Below are positions 5,143 to 12,436 of a stretch of DNA of 12,504 nt, piece after piece. This stretch comes from UBA10677 sp045654245 (lineage in GTDB: Bacteria; Bacillota; Clostridia; Christensenellales; Pumilibacteraceae). The notes beneath the pieces are model-generated. The model did not search any database, had not been told where the DNA came from, and saw only the letters and a list, made by a program, of their open reading frames with translations. Position 1 is the stretch's first letter; each line of letters begins with the position of its first letter. A program made the position numbers and the translations under genes. The stretch is from positions 1 through 12,504 of the forward strand of contig JAZOMX010000039.1 in the NCBI GenBank assembly GCA_045654245.1, written 5' to 3'.

Positions 5143-5961
5143 ATGAAGAAAAGATACGACGGAATATTGCTTTGTAGCGATTTTGACAGAACTTTGTCCT
5201 CGCATAATTTCGAGTGGATAGAGGGTGGCGCAATTATCGACGCCGTGCCCAAGAATAATATTACCGCAATACGATATTTCGTAGAAAACGGCGGAACTTT
5301 CGTTATCGTATCGGGCAGAAATCCCGACGAGATTTGCTCGCTTTACGATTATTTTCCTTTCGAGGACTTATTTATTGCCTCTAACGGCACGGTGATTTAT
5401 TCGGGAAAGCAACTTAAAGCGGTAAAAAGTTATACCTTATCCGACGACTTCGTTGAAATTCCCAAATTTTTATATAACAAGGTTCCGGAGTTTGCATATT
5501 TTAGAATAACTGATAACGATTTTAAGTTCCACCATTGGAGAAAAGGCGACGATATCGAAAAGGTAATCGGCTCAGCAAAGTATCCTGCGTATAAAATGAT
5601 TATTCAGCCTCCTCGTTACACCGACGACCAAATAGCACCGTTTAGAGAAAATATCGTTTCGCTAGTCGAGAAAGAGTTTTCCTCTCGCTTTAAGATTGAG
5701 ATGTCGTCCGACTTTACGCTGGAGGTTTGCCCTAAGGGTAGTGGTAAAGGCGAGGCGCTCTCTTGCCTCGTTCCTATGCTTGGCAAGAAGTTCGACAAAA
5801 TCGTTTGCGTAGGCGACAATCAAAACGATATTAGTATGATTAAATTTGCCGATATAGGCTACGCCGTTGACAACGCAATCGACGCGCTAAAAGCGGTTGC
5901 CGATAAAATTACGGTGGGTAGTGACGAAGGCGTTATCGAACACTTAATTAAAGAATTATAA
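5143..5961 (+). CDS. Cof-type HAD-IIB family phosphatase
   Basis: Cytoplasmic Mg2+-dependent phosphatase of the haloacid dehalogenase superfamily, Cof subfamily, which typically acts on sugar phosphates or other small phosphorylated metabolites. All four HAD motifs are visible: motif I SDFDRTL with nucleophile D13 and acid/base D15; motif II VSGRN with S57; motif III lysine in PKGSGKGEAL (K198 or K202); motif IV GDNQND with D225 and D229. The region about 85-190 is the C2 cap that sets specificity. Motif I has Arg where Gly is commonest (DxDGT). Length 272 is normal. The ATG has GGAG six bases upstream. It sits 55 bases after the ABC ATPase with a weak terminator between. Substrate is unknown. 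Confidence 0.88.
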   Translation: MKKRYDGILLCSDFDRTLSSHNFEWIEGGAIIDAVPKNNITAIRYFVENGGTFVIVSGRNPDEICSLYDYFPFEDLFIASNGTVIYSGKQLKAVKSYTLSDDFVEIPKFLYNKVPEFAYFRITDNDFKFHHWRKGDDIEKVIGSAKYPAYKMIIQPPRYTDDQIAPFRENIVSLVEKEFSSRFKIEMSSDFTLEVCPKGSGKGEALSCLVPMLGKKFDKIVCVGDNQNDISMIKFADIGYAVDNAIDALKAVADKITVGSDEGVIEHLIKEL

Positions 5962-5963
5962 TG

Positions 5964-5998
5964 AAAAAGCACCACTAGTTCGTCTAGTGATGCTTTTT
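5964..5998. terminator. Bidirectional terminator between convergent genes
   Basis: AAAAAGCA.CACTAG and CTAGTG.TGCTTTTT form a 15-pair hairpin with a TTCGT loop. The C/A mismatch on the plus strand is a U.G wobble on the minus strand, so pairing is slightly better for the thioredoxin transcript. U-rich flanks occur on both strands. It starts two bases after the phosphatase stop and lies 27 bases beyond the thioredoxin stop. Confidence 0.85.
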
Positions 5999-6024
5999 AT
6001 TTTTTCGCTTAAAGTTTTATTTTC

Positions 6025-6327
6025 TTATAGCATAGCCTTAATATCGTTTGCCGAGCGGAGACCGATAGCCTTGTTTACTACCTCGCCGTCCTTAAAAAAG
6101 ATTAGGGTGGGGATAGAGGAAACGCCGAATCCTATTGCTAGGTCGGGGTTTTCGTCCACGTTGACTTTGACGATTTTTACCGTTTCGCCAAGTTCGGCGG
6201 AGAGTTGTTCTAAAACGGGTGCTTGTGCGCGACAAGGACCGCACCACGGCGCCCAAAAATCTACGATTACGGGTACGGTTGCGTTAATAACTTCCTCGTC
6301 GAAATTTTGCATATTTACTTCTTTCAT
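6025..6327 (-). CDS. trxA: Thioredoxin
   Basis: Cytoplasmic dithiol-disulfide oxidoreductase that reduces protein disulfides and is itself reduced by thioredoxin reductase, which is not encoded here. The 100-residue protein has the classic active site FWAPWCGPC (24-32) with redox cysteines C29 and C32, the buried D23 in VDFW, and cis-Pro73 in SSIPT. Length is close to typical thioredoxins (about 105). The ATG at 6327 has AAGGAG seven bases upstream, in the 11-bp gap after the dipeptidase stop codon, so it is most likely the second gene of that operon. No signal peptide is present. Confidence in the family is very high. The symbol trxA is conventional, since genomes often hold several thioredoxins. 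Confidence 0.92.
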   Translation of the reverse strand: MKEVNMQNFDEEVINATVPVIVDFWAPWCGPCRAQAPVLEQLSAELGETVKIVKVNVDENPDLAIGFGVSSIPTLIFFKDGEVVNKAIGLRSANDIKAML

Positions 6328-6338
6328 AGTAATTCTCC

Positions 6339-7721
6339 TTAATATAGTTGGTCTAATTTTTCGATTGCTTTAAGATAAATTTCCTTTGCCTTGTTCAGCG
6401 ATGAGATTTTTACTTTTTCGCCCTCTTTGTGCATATTTTCTTGTTCACCCGGGAAATTGATGCCGAACGCAAGAGCGTTGGGGAGACATTTAGCGTAAGT
6501 ACCACCGCCCGTGATTATCGATTTCGCATAATCGCCCGTTTCTTCGTTATAAATAGAGAGTAGGGTTTTAACGAGGTCGGATTCGGGGTCGAAGTAGAGC
6601 ATATCGGTAACACGCTCGTTTTCCGCTTTTACGCAGAACGGGAGGTTTTTAACAGCCTCTAAAACTTCGTCGGGCGTAATCGTGCGAGGAATACGGAAGT
6701 CGAACTCAACGCGTAGGTTTCCGCCTGCCTCGTACTTGGTAACGCCCATATTCATAGTAAGTTCGCCCGTCTTTTCGTCGTTGCGTTTAATTCCCATATA
6801 TTCGTCGGCAGAAGGCGAGCAAAGTTTCATCATAGCTTGCGTAAAGGGGCTTTGAGGCATATTGCCGTTTAGGAAAGCCCAAGCGTTCCAAACCGCGTTT
6901 TTGCCTTCTAACGGGGTTGATGCGTGGGCAGGTACGCCGTGAACGAGCATTTTAAGTCCGTTGTTCGTTCTATCGAATTCGAAGTCGTCCGCCGTTGCGC
7001 CAACTTCGGCTAGGTATTTTTTAGGCATAGCGAAGTTAAGATAGTCTTTGCCAAAAGCGAGAGGTTTTGCTCCGCTAAAGTCCGTTTTTATATACTTAAA
7101 TTCCGCTTTGCCGGGAACGACGTTCGTTCGCTCTCCCGAGTAAAAATATTCGATAGCGTTTTTAAATTCTTTGTCTGGAGCGAATTCCGCAACCGTTTTA
7201 ACTATACCTTTTTCGCAGTGTATAAGGGGGAAAGACGAATCAGGCACGAGAGATACTACGGGGATTTCCTCTTCGAGTGCGTACTTTTCGAGGCACTTGC
7301 AACCCGTTTCCTCGTTACAGCCTACAATAAGGCGAATACGGTGTTTGAATTTCTTACCATCTTCTTTGAATTTTTTAAGCATATGAAGAGCCATACAAAG
7401 CGCGCCCTTGTTGTCGGCAACGCCTCTACCGTAAAGAGTTTCGCCCTCTTGCGTTACGGTAAACGGGTCGGTTACCCAGCCTTCGCCCGCAGGTACGATA
7501 TCAATATGCGTTAAAATTCCGATAATAGGCTTGTCCTCGTCGCCGTAGTCAGCCCAACCGTAATATCCTTTATTTTCGCCCGTTTTGAGTCCGTAAGACT
7601 TGGCTTTGTCCAAAAACCAGTCGAGCGCACGGCGAACTTCCGTTCCAAACGGTGCGTTGTCGCCCGAGGGCTCACTTTCTACGCTAGGGATAGCAACGAT
7701 TTCAGTAAGGTCTTTTATCAT
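6339..7721 (-). CDS. pepV: M20 family dipeptidase (PepV-like)
   Basis: Cytoplasmic zinc dipeptidase that completes breakdown of imported peptides to amino acids. All expected ligands of the two-metal site are visible: H72 in THIDIVPAG (with D74), bridging D103 in GRGVADNKG, catalytic E137 and ligand E138 in NEETG, D161 in VPDSSFP, and H431 near the C-terminus. The lid/dimer domain lies between about 175 and 375, with H266 in GVPAHAS and R344. GGGTYA (405-410) is also conserved in the PepV group. The frame is open to an ATG at 7748, but the ATG at 7721 has AAGGAG seven bases upstream and gives 460 residues, the usual PepV length. It is the first gene of an operon with thioredoxin and is read from a consensus promoter (7813-7841) that faces the gltX promoter. 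Confidence 0.9.
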   Translation of the reverse strand: MIKDLTEIVAIPSVESEPSGDNAPFGTEVRRALDWFLDKAKSYGLKTGENKGYYGWADYGDEDKPIIGILTHIDIVPAGEGWVTDPFTVTQEGETLYGRGVADNKGALCMALHMLKKFKEDGKKFKHRIRLIVGCNEETGCKCLEKYALEEEIPVVSLVPDSSFPLIHCEKGIVKTVAEFAPDKEFKNAIEYFYSGERTNVVPGKAEFKYIKTDFSGAKPLAFGKDYLNFAMPKKYLAEVGATADDFEFDRTNNGLKMLVHGVPAHASTPLEGKNAVWNAWAFLNGNMPQSPFTQAMMKLCSPSADEYMGIKRNDEKTGELTMNMGVTKYEAGGNLRVEFDFRIPRTITPDEVLEAVKNLPFCVKAENERVTDMLYFDPESDLVKTLLSIYNEETGDYAKSIITGGGTYAKCLPNALAFGINFPGEQENMHKEGEKVKISSLNKAKEIYLKAIEKLDQLY

Positions 7722-7741
7722 AATCCGTCTCCTTTTATTTT

Positions 7742-7758
7742 CAAGCAAAAAATGCTTG
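7742..7758. repeat. Small hairpin in the pepV leader
   Basis: CAAGCA and TGCTTG form a perfect 6-bp stem with a 5-base loop. In the pepV mRNA it lies just before the ribosome binding site. On the plus strand its right arm contains part of the gltX -35 box (TTGCTT, 7756-7761). It is not followed by a U tract strong enough to call a terminator. Confidence 0.4.
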
Positions 7759-7784
7759 CTTAAATCGGCGTTTTAGTCTATAAT
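7756..7784 (+). promoter_or_regulatory. Promoter of gltX-rpiB
   Basis: TTGCTT (7756-7761), 17 bases, TATAAT (7779-7784), with a predicted start near 7791. Same hexamers and spacing as the ABC importer promoter. The resulting leader of about 68 bases is too short to hold a T-box. It lies to the left of the pepV promoter and points toward it. Confidence 0.75.
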
Positions 7785-7812
7785 AGCCGAGTAAGATATT
7801 TTTGATACGACT

Positions 7813-7841
7813 ATTATACTAGGCTTTTTTTAGTTTGTCAA
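7813..7841 (-). promoter_or_regulatory. Promoter of pepV-trxA
   Basis: Minus strand TTGACA (7836-7841), 17 bases, TATAAT (7813-7818), a perfect consensus. The predicted start is near 7806, leaving a leader of about 85 bases. It fires leftward through the gltX promoter. Confidence 0.85.
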
Positions 7842-7858
7842 TACAAGGAGAGAAAGAA

Positions 7859-9277
7859 ATGGAAGTTGTAAGAACAAGATTTGCGCCCAGCCCCACCGGA
7901 TACCTACATATCGGAGGTTTAAGAACGGCACTTTACGCCTACCTATACGCAAAAAAGACTGACGGCAAGTTTATCCTAAGAATAGAGGACACCGACTTAG
8001 AGCGTTACGTTGACGGTGCGGTGGAAATTATTTATAATACTCTTCGCGAGGCTGGACTAGATTACGACGAAGGTCCGGACGTAGGTGGAGATTACGGCCC
8101 GTACGTTCAAAGCGAAAGAAAAGAAATTTATCTTGAGTACGCTAAAAAGTTGGTGGAGAGCGGAGACGCTTACTACTGTTTCTGCGATAAGGAAAGACTA
8201 GAGCGTATTCACGCCGAGGGAGCGACCAAGTACGACAAGCATTGTCTTAACCTTACCAAAGAAGAGGTGGAAAGAAGAATAGCGTCGGGCGAGAAATTCG
8301 TTATCAGACAAAATATTCCCGAAACGGGCGCAACTACTTATCACGATATGGTTTTCGGCGATATCACGGTTGAGAACAAGGACCTCGAGGACAATATCTT
8401 GATTAAGTCGGACGGTATGCCCACTTATAACTTCGCTAACGTAATCGACGACCACCTTATGGGAATTAACTACGTTATCCGTGGAGTTGAGTATCTTTCG
8501 TCCACGCCTAAGTACAATCACCTTTATCGTGCGTTCGGTTGGGAAATTCCTAACTATATGCACCTCCAACCCATTATGCGCGACGCTCAACACAAGTTGT
8601 CTAAGCGTCACGGCGATGCGTCGTACGACGACTTCATTAAAAAGGGTTACCTAAAAGAGGCAATCGTAAACTATATTGTGCTTTTGGGCTGGTCGCCTAA
8701 AAACGACAGAGAAAAAATGACGCTTGCCGAAATGCAAGAACTTTTCTCGGTTGAGGGATTATCTAAATCGCAGTCCATCTTCGACGAAACGAAAATGCGC
8801 TGGCTTAACTCGTGTTATATAAAAGACCTTACCGACGAGCAGTATTACGAGTACGCTTTGCCTTACTACGAAAAACTTGATTACCTAAAAGGTTACGACC
8901 TTAGATTTTTATCCACGCTACTTAAAAACCGTACCGAAATTTTCTCGGACGTAGAAAAACTTACTGCGTTTTTAAATGAGTTTGACGGTTACGACCTAGC
9001 GCTACTTGAGAACGCAAAGTGGAAAACGAACGCAGAACTTGCAAAAGTTATGCTCCCCGACCTTATCGAAATGTGTAAGGACTCGCTAGAAGGACTTCAC
9101 GACAAGTTCGTTTCTTACGCCGAGCAAAAGGGTTATAAGAAAGGTCAAGTTTTGTGGATTTTCCGCATCTCGATTACGGGTGCGCAAAATACCCCGGGTG
9201 GCGCAACCGAAATGGCTGAACTTCTCGGCAAAGACAAGACGATTGCACGCTTAAACGAAACGCTTTCAAGACTTTAA
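7859..9277 (+). CDS. gltX: Glutamyl-tRNA synthetase
   Basis: Class I aminoacyl-tRNA synthetase that attaches glutamate to tRNA-Glu, and in many Firmicutes also to tRNA-Gln for later amidation. The 472-residue protein has PSPTGYLHIGGLR (10-22; HIGH-type motif 17-20), RIEDTD (41-46), and KLSKR (246-250, KMSKS-type). The pattern C107-x-C109...Y125-x3-C129 matches the zinc site known from E. coli GluRS. The frame is open to 7835, but the ATG at 7859 has AAGGAG eight bases upstream and places VRTRFAPSPTG at the usual N-terminus. rpiB follows 19 bases downstream with no terminator between. A tRNA-Glu gene occurs at 12362-12436. Whether the enzyme discriminates between tRNA-Glu and tRNA-Gln cannot be told by eye. 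Confidence 0.96.
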   Translation: MEVVRTRFAPSPTGYLHIGGLRTALYAYLYAKKTDGKFILRIEDTDLERYVDGAVEIIYNTLREAGLDYDEGPDVGGDYGPYVQSERKEIYLEYAKKLVESGDAYYCFCDKERLERIHAEGATKYDKHCLNLTKEEVERRIASGEKFVIRQNIPETGATTYHDMVFGDITVENKDLEDNILIKSDGMPTYNFANVIDDHLMGINYVIRGVEYLSSTPKYNHLYRAFGWEIPNYMHLQPIMRDAQHKLSKRHGDASYDDFIKKGYLKEAIVNYIVLLGWSPKNDREKMTLAEMQELFSVEGLSKSQSIFDETKMRWLNSCYIKDLTDEQYYEYALPYYEKLDYLKGYDLRFLSTLLKNRTEIFSDVEKLTAFLNEFDGYDLALLENAKWKTNAELAKVMLPDLIEMCKDSLEGLHDKFVSYAEQKGYKKGQVLWIFRISITGAQNTPGGATEMAELLGKDKTIARLNETLSRL

Positions 9278-9296
9278 TTAAGGAGAAAAACGAGTT

Positions 9297-9746
9297 ATGA
9301 AAATTGCTATTGGAAACGACCATACCGCGGTTGAACTTAAAAATCATATCACTAAGTACCTAGAGGGTAAAGGCTACGAGGTTGTAAACTACGGCACGGA
9401 TGAGACGGGTAGTTCGGACTATCCTATCTACGGATATAGAGTAGCCAAGGCTATTAAGAACGGCGAGTGCGACCTAGGCGTTCTCATTTGTGGAACGGGC
9501 GTAGGTATTTCGCTTGCTGCGAATAAAGTTAAGGGAATAAGAGCAGTCGTTTGCTCCGAGCCTTATACGGCGAAACTATCGAGATTACACAACGACTCCA
9601 AAATCGTGGCGTTCGGCGCAAGAGTAGTAGGTAGCGCTATGGCGGAAACGATTGTTGACGCTTTCCTCTCAGTCGAGTTTGAAGGTGGTCGCCACGCTAG
9701 ACGAGTAAATCTTATTACCGATATAGAAGACGGCAAAGACATCTAA
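9297..9746 (+). CDS. rpiB: Ribose-5-phosphate isomerase B
   Basis: Cytoplasmic isomerase interconverting ribulose 5-phosphate and ribose 5-phosphate in the pentose phosphate pathway. Family features in the 149-residue protein are GNDHTAVELK (6-15; D8 and H9), ICGTGVGIS with C65 at the catalytic base position of RpiB enzymes, SRLHND with H98, FGARVVG (107-113) and GGRHARRV with R132. The phosphate-loop region DYPIYG (41-46) departs from the common YPD.A form, and GNDHTA from the common GSDHAG, so a related sugar-phosphate isomerase of the RpiB/LacAB family is a minor alternative. AAGGAG lies 11 bases before the ATG, slightly long. It is co-transcribed with gltX and ends at the terminator at 9766-9810. 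Confidence 0.9.
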   Translation: MKIAIGNDHTAVELKNHITKYLEGKGYEVVNYGTDETGSSDYPIYGYRVAKAIKNGECDLGVLICGTGVGISLAANKVKGIRAVVCSEPYTAKLSRLHNDSKIVAFGARVVGSAMAETIVDAFLSVEFEGGRHARRVNLITDIEDGKDI

Positions 9747-9765
9747 AAAATAAAGCAAAAATTAT

Positions 9766-9810
9766 AATCCACCGTAATTCGATAAAAGCGAAATGCGGTG
9801 GTTTTTCTTT
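9766..9810 (+). terminator. Terminator of gltX-rpiB
   Basis: CCACCG (9769-9774) pairs with CGGTGG (9796-9801); an inner TTCG/CGAA stem lies within the 21-base interior. It is followed by TTTTTCTTTT. It begins about 20 bases after the rpiB stop. Confidence 0.8.
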
Positions 9811-9851
9811 TGAGAAAACGGTTCGAAATTTTGCGATTTTTGTTTTTACGG

Positions 9852-9880
9852 TTGACAACGAAAAGAGTAGGGAGTATAAT
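9852..9880 (+). promoter_or_regulatory. Sigma-A promoter of the amidohydrolase operon
   Basis: TTGACA (9852-9857), 17 bases, TATAAT (9875-9880), a perfect consensus. The predicted start is near 9887, giving a leader of about 24 bases. Confidence 0.85.
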
Positions 9881-9910
9881 TAAGTAAGTAAGACCACTTG
9901 GGAGTGAAAT

Positions 9911-11245
9911 ATGTACGAGAAATTACTACAATGCGTAGAGAAAAACAAAGATAAAATTCTAGAAATGCACGACTTTATGTGGAAGAACCCTGAAACGGGT
10001 TATAAAGAGTGGAAATGCTCTCGTCGTATGGGCGAGGCGTTCGAGGCGCTAGGATATAAGGTGGAATATGCTGGTAATATTCCTGGTTTTTACACCGTAC
10101 TCGATACGGGTAAGCCCGGACCGGAGGTTTTAATTCTTGGCGAACTAGACGCGCTTATCGTAGAAACGCATCCCGACGCAGACAAAGAAACGGGAGCGGT
10201 TCACAGTTGCGGACATAGCGCTCAAAGCGCAGGACTTTACGGTATAGCGTGCGCGCTCAAAGAAGAGGGAGCGCTCGACGGGCTATGCGGAAAGATTAAA
10301 CTTTGCGCAGTACCTGCCGAAGAGCATATCGAGATTGAGTTTAGAAGAGAACTTAGAAAGCAAGGAATAATCAAGTATTACGGCGGTAAGGCGGAGTTTT
10401 TAGCAAGAGGCTACTTTGATACTACTGACCTTGCTATTATGGTGCATACGACTAACGGAGAGCGACCTTCGATTAGCAAAGGCTCCGTAGGGTTTATTTC
10501 CAAGCAGGTTGTATATAAGGGTAAGGCTTGTCACGCCGCAGGCCCGAGAAACGGTATTAACGCGCTTTACGCAGCAAACTTAGGTCTTTCGGCGATTAAC
10601 TCGCTGAGAGAGACTTTTCCCGACGAGGATAAAGTAAGAGTTCATCCGATTATTACCCAAGGCGGAACGGTAGTTAACGCTATTCCCGAAACGGTAAAAA
10701 TCGAGAGTTATGTAAGAGCAAGAACTAGCGAGGTTATGAAAGAGGTTAACGAAAAGGTTAACCGCGCGCTAGTGGGTAGCGCGCTTGCTATCGGCGCAAA
10801 CGTTGAGATTATCGACGCGCCCGGTTACGAGCCGAATACTAACGACAATAATATGCGTCAGGTTGCTTATGAGGCTAGCGTTCACGCGTTCGGAGAGTAC
10901 GCCGAATTTAACGATAATATCGGCGCGGGCAGTACCGATATGGGCGACGTCTCTACCGTAATGCCCACCGTTCATCCTTATTGTCCCGGTGCGAAAGGAG
11001 CAGGTCACAGTAATTGTTACTTTATTGCCGACCCCGTAATGGCTTGCGTAAACACGGCGAAGTGGCAACTCGTTATGATTGCTATGCTCCTTGAAAACGG
11101 AGCGGAAAAGGCGAAAGAAGTTATCGCAAAGTACACCCCCGTTTACGCTACGAAACAGGATTATATTAATAAACTCGATTCTATTTTCGCAGAGGGAGAT
11201 AGAATAGTTTACGAAGATGGTAAAGCAACGGTTAAATTAGGATAG
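9911..11245 (+). CDS. M20D family amidohydrolase (AbgB-like)
   Basis: Metal-dependent hydrolase of the M20D group, which cleaves amide bonds in N-acyl or N-aryl amino acids such as hippurate, N-acetyl amino acids or p-aminobenzoyl-glutamate. The expected metal ligands are present: C100 and H102 in HSCGHSAQSA, E138 next to catalytic E137 in VPAEEH, H179 in MVHTT, and H366 in GAGHSNCY. H208 in KACHAAGPRNG and the segment GSTDMGDVSTVMP (340-352) resemble AbgB and amidohydrolase relatives. Its 444 residues fall between typical M20D enzymes (about 390-400) and AbgB (about 480). The ATG has GGGAG six bases upstream. There is no signal peptide, so it is cytoplasmic. The acyltransferase-like gene follows after 4 bases. 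The exact substrate is unknown. Confidence 0.85.
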   Translation: MYEKLLQCVEKNKDKILEMHDFMWKNPETGYKEWKCSRRMGEAFEALGYKVEYAGNIPGFYTVLDTGKPGPEVLILGELDALIVETHPDADKETGAVHSCGHSAQSAGLYGIACALKEEGALDGLCGKIKLCAVPAEEHIEIEFRRELRKQGIIKYYGGKAEFLARGYFDTTDLAIMVHTTNGERPSISKGSVGFISKQVVYKGKACHAAGPRNGINALYAANLGLSAINSLRETFPDEDKVRVHPIITQGGTVVNAIPETVKIESYVRARTSEVMKEVNEKVNRALVGSALAIGANVEIIDAPGYEPNTNDNNMRQVAYEASVHAFGEYAEFNDNIGAGSTDMGDVSTVMPTVHPYCPGAKGAGHSNCYFIADPVMACVNTAKWQLVMIAMLLENGAEKAKEVIAKYTPVYATKQDYINKLDSIFAEGDRIVYEDGKATVKLG

Positions 11246-11249
11246 ACAA

Positions 11250-12125
11250 ATGACTAGAGAACAATTTTGGGATAGAATAGGCGTGCTAGACGACAGAGAG
11301 AAATTACTCTCGTGCGCTCGCGCGCTCGACAATGAAGAAGAGTATTCTGTGCTTTGCGATAAGTTTTTCGGTGGCGACAACGAGTGCGTGAAAATGGTTG
11401 AATCGCTGGGCGAGAAAGTAGGCTCGAGTAAGTACACCGCAGACTTTATTATGCTTACGGACTGCATGCTCAGAGCGTACCCCGAGTATAAAAAACAAGG
11501 GTTTTCAGACGAGCAGTTTTTCGCAAACGCTGATGATATGCGCTGTAAACTTATAGAGTGCAAGACGGTTCACGGCGTACCGGGAACTTTCGTTGTCTGG
11601 TGGAATCACGGCTGGCTAGAAGTAAAACGCTTTAAGTTAGGGCGTTTTCAGTATGAGCGATTCGTTTTTGACCAAGACGACGTTACTTTTTCGGGCATAA
11701 CGACCAAAAAAGGCGATACTGTTTACAACTTCCATATTCCCTCTAGCGGAGAGGATATGAGCGAGCAGGCTAGAATTGAGTCGTACAAGAAGGCTTACGA
11801 GTTTTACCGCGACGAACTTCCTGCCGATGGAATATTAAGACTGGTTTGCCGTTCGTGGTTGCTTTGGCCGGGCTTTAAAAATATTCTCGGCGAGAAGTCT
11901 AATATCCTATCGTTTGCCTCCGATTTCCATATCATAAAAGAGGAAATTTATCAGGTTTACAACGATTACTGGCGTGTGTTTGGTAAGGATTATACGCTCC
12001 CGCCCGATAAGTTACCACGAAAAAATTCGCTCCAAAGAGGTATGGCAGACATTATTGCTCGTGGCGAAAATATCGGTTGGGGATATGGACTTATCCTTTT
12101 CGACGGCGAAAAGATTGTACGATAA
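11250..12125 (+). CDS. Acyltransferase-like protein with GNAT_C domain
   Basis: 291 residues with the pattern of proteins annotated as acyltransferase domain-containing (NAT_N plus GNAT-like C-terminal domain). No reaction is established for this group to my knowledge. Recognisable segments are KLGRFQYERF (129-138), YNFHIPSSG (159-167), SYKKAYEFY (178-186), VCRSWLLWP (199-207) and SNILSFASDF (217-226). The N-terminal 70 residues are helical and variable. No signal peptide or membrane helix is present. The ribosome site is weak (AGGA, seven bases before the ATG), and the gene starts 4 bases after the amidohydrolase stop, pointing to translational coupling and a shared pathway, perhaps making and breaking the same amide. 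That functional link is inference. Family call is from remembered motifs without a profile search. Confidence 0.65.
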   Translation: MTREQFWDRIGVLDDREKLLSCARALDNEEEYSVLCDKFFGGDNECVKMVESLGEKVGSSKYTADFIMLTDCMLRAYPEYKKQGFSDEQFFANADDMRCKLIECKTVHGVPGTFVVWWNHGWLEVKRFKLGRFQYERFVFDQDDVTFSGITTKKGDTVYNFHIPSSGEDMSEQARIESYKKAYEFYRDELPADGILRLVCRSWLLWPGFKNILGEKSNILSFASDFHIIKEEIYQVYNDYWRVFGKDYTLPPDKLPRKNSLQRGMADIIARGENIGWGYGLILFDGEKIVR

Positions 12126-12136
12126 TTAGTGTTTAT

Positions 12137-12168
12137 GGCTGGAAAGAACGCTTTTCAGCCTTTTTTAT
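12137..12168 (+). terminator. Terminator of the amidohydrolase operon
   Basis: GGCTGGAAAG-AACG-CTTTTCAGCC forms a 10-pair stem (one G.U) with a 4-base loop, followed by TTTTTTATT. It begins 11 bases after the stop codon. Confidence 0.92.
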
Positions 12169-12233
12169 TGCCTAAAATATAACTACAGTTTATTTTCCAC
12201 TAAAAATTTTTTGCAAAAACACCCTAATTTTTG

Positions 12234-12262
12234 TTGCATTATTTCTTTTCTTGTGCTATTAT
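12234..12262 (+). promoter_or_regulatory. Promoter of the tRNA-Met/tRNA-Glu pair
   Basis: TTGCAT (12234-12239), 17 bases, TATTAT (12257-12262). The predicted start is near 12269, about ten bases before the tRNA-Met 5' end. The AT-rich stretch upstream from 12169 contains nothing else I can identify. Confidence 0.7.
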
Positions 12263-12278
12263 GATATGGCTAATTTAT

Positions 12279-12355
12279 GGCGACATAGCTCAGCTGGCTA
12301 GAGTACTCGGTTCATACCCGATTGGTCGTTGGTTCGAATCCAACTGTCGCTACCA
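12279..12355 (+). tRNA. tRNA-Met (anticodon CAT, elongator type)
   Basis: Acceptor GGCGACA pairs with TGTCGCT, starting with G1.U72 as in known elongator tRNA-Met. The D stem is GCTC/GAGT (one G.U). The anticodon loop is TTCATAC, so the anticodon is CAT. The T loop is TTCGAAT, and CCA is encoded. It lacks the C1-A72 mismatch and the three G-C pairs that mark initiator tRNA. The outermost anticodon-stem pair is C.U (27-43). A tRNA-Ile2 with lysidine is less likely given the TTCATAC loop. Confidence 0.93.
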
Positions 12356-12361
12356 CAATAT

Positions 12362-12436
12362 GGCCCCTTGGTCTAAGGGTTAGGACATCACCCTTTCACG
12401 GTGGTAATATGGGTTCGAATCCCGTAGGGGTCACCA
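12362..12436 (+). tRNA. tRNA-Glu (anticodon TTC)
   Basis: Acceptor GGCCCCT pairs with AGGGGTC (one G.U). The anticodon loop is CTTTCAC, giving TTC. The T arm is TGGGT/TCCCG-type with a TTCGAAT loop, and CCA is encoded; 75 nt. It begins 6 bases after tRNA-Met, so the two are processed from one transcript. It is the substrate of the gltX product encoded at 7859-9277. Confidence 0.95.

Noticed and set aside
5987..6373. 128-codon plus-strand open frame over the thioredoxin gene
   Set aside because: Antisense to a clear thioredoxin, begins inside the region just after a terminator, and shows no recognisable protein features.
7791..7858. T-box leader upstream of gltX
   Set aside because: The leader is about 68 bases, without the conserved T-box sequence, specifier stem or antiterminator hairpin.
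8198..8611. 137-codon minus-strand frame inside gltX
   Set aside because: Shadow of a conserved housekeeping gene with no ribosome site and no family resemblance.
12279..12355. Initiator tRNA-Met or tRNA-Ile2
   Set aside because: There is no C1-A72 mismatch or G-C triplet stem as in initiators, and the TTCATAC loop with G1.U72 matches elongator tRNA-Met better than lysidine-modified tRNA-Ile.
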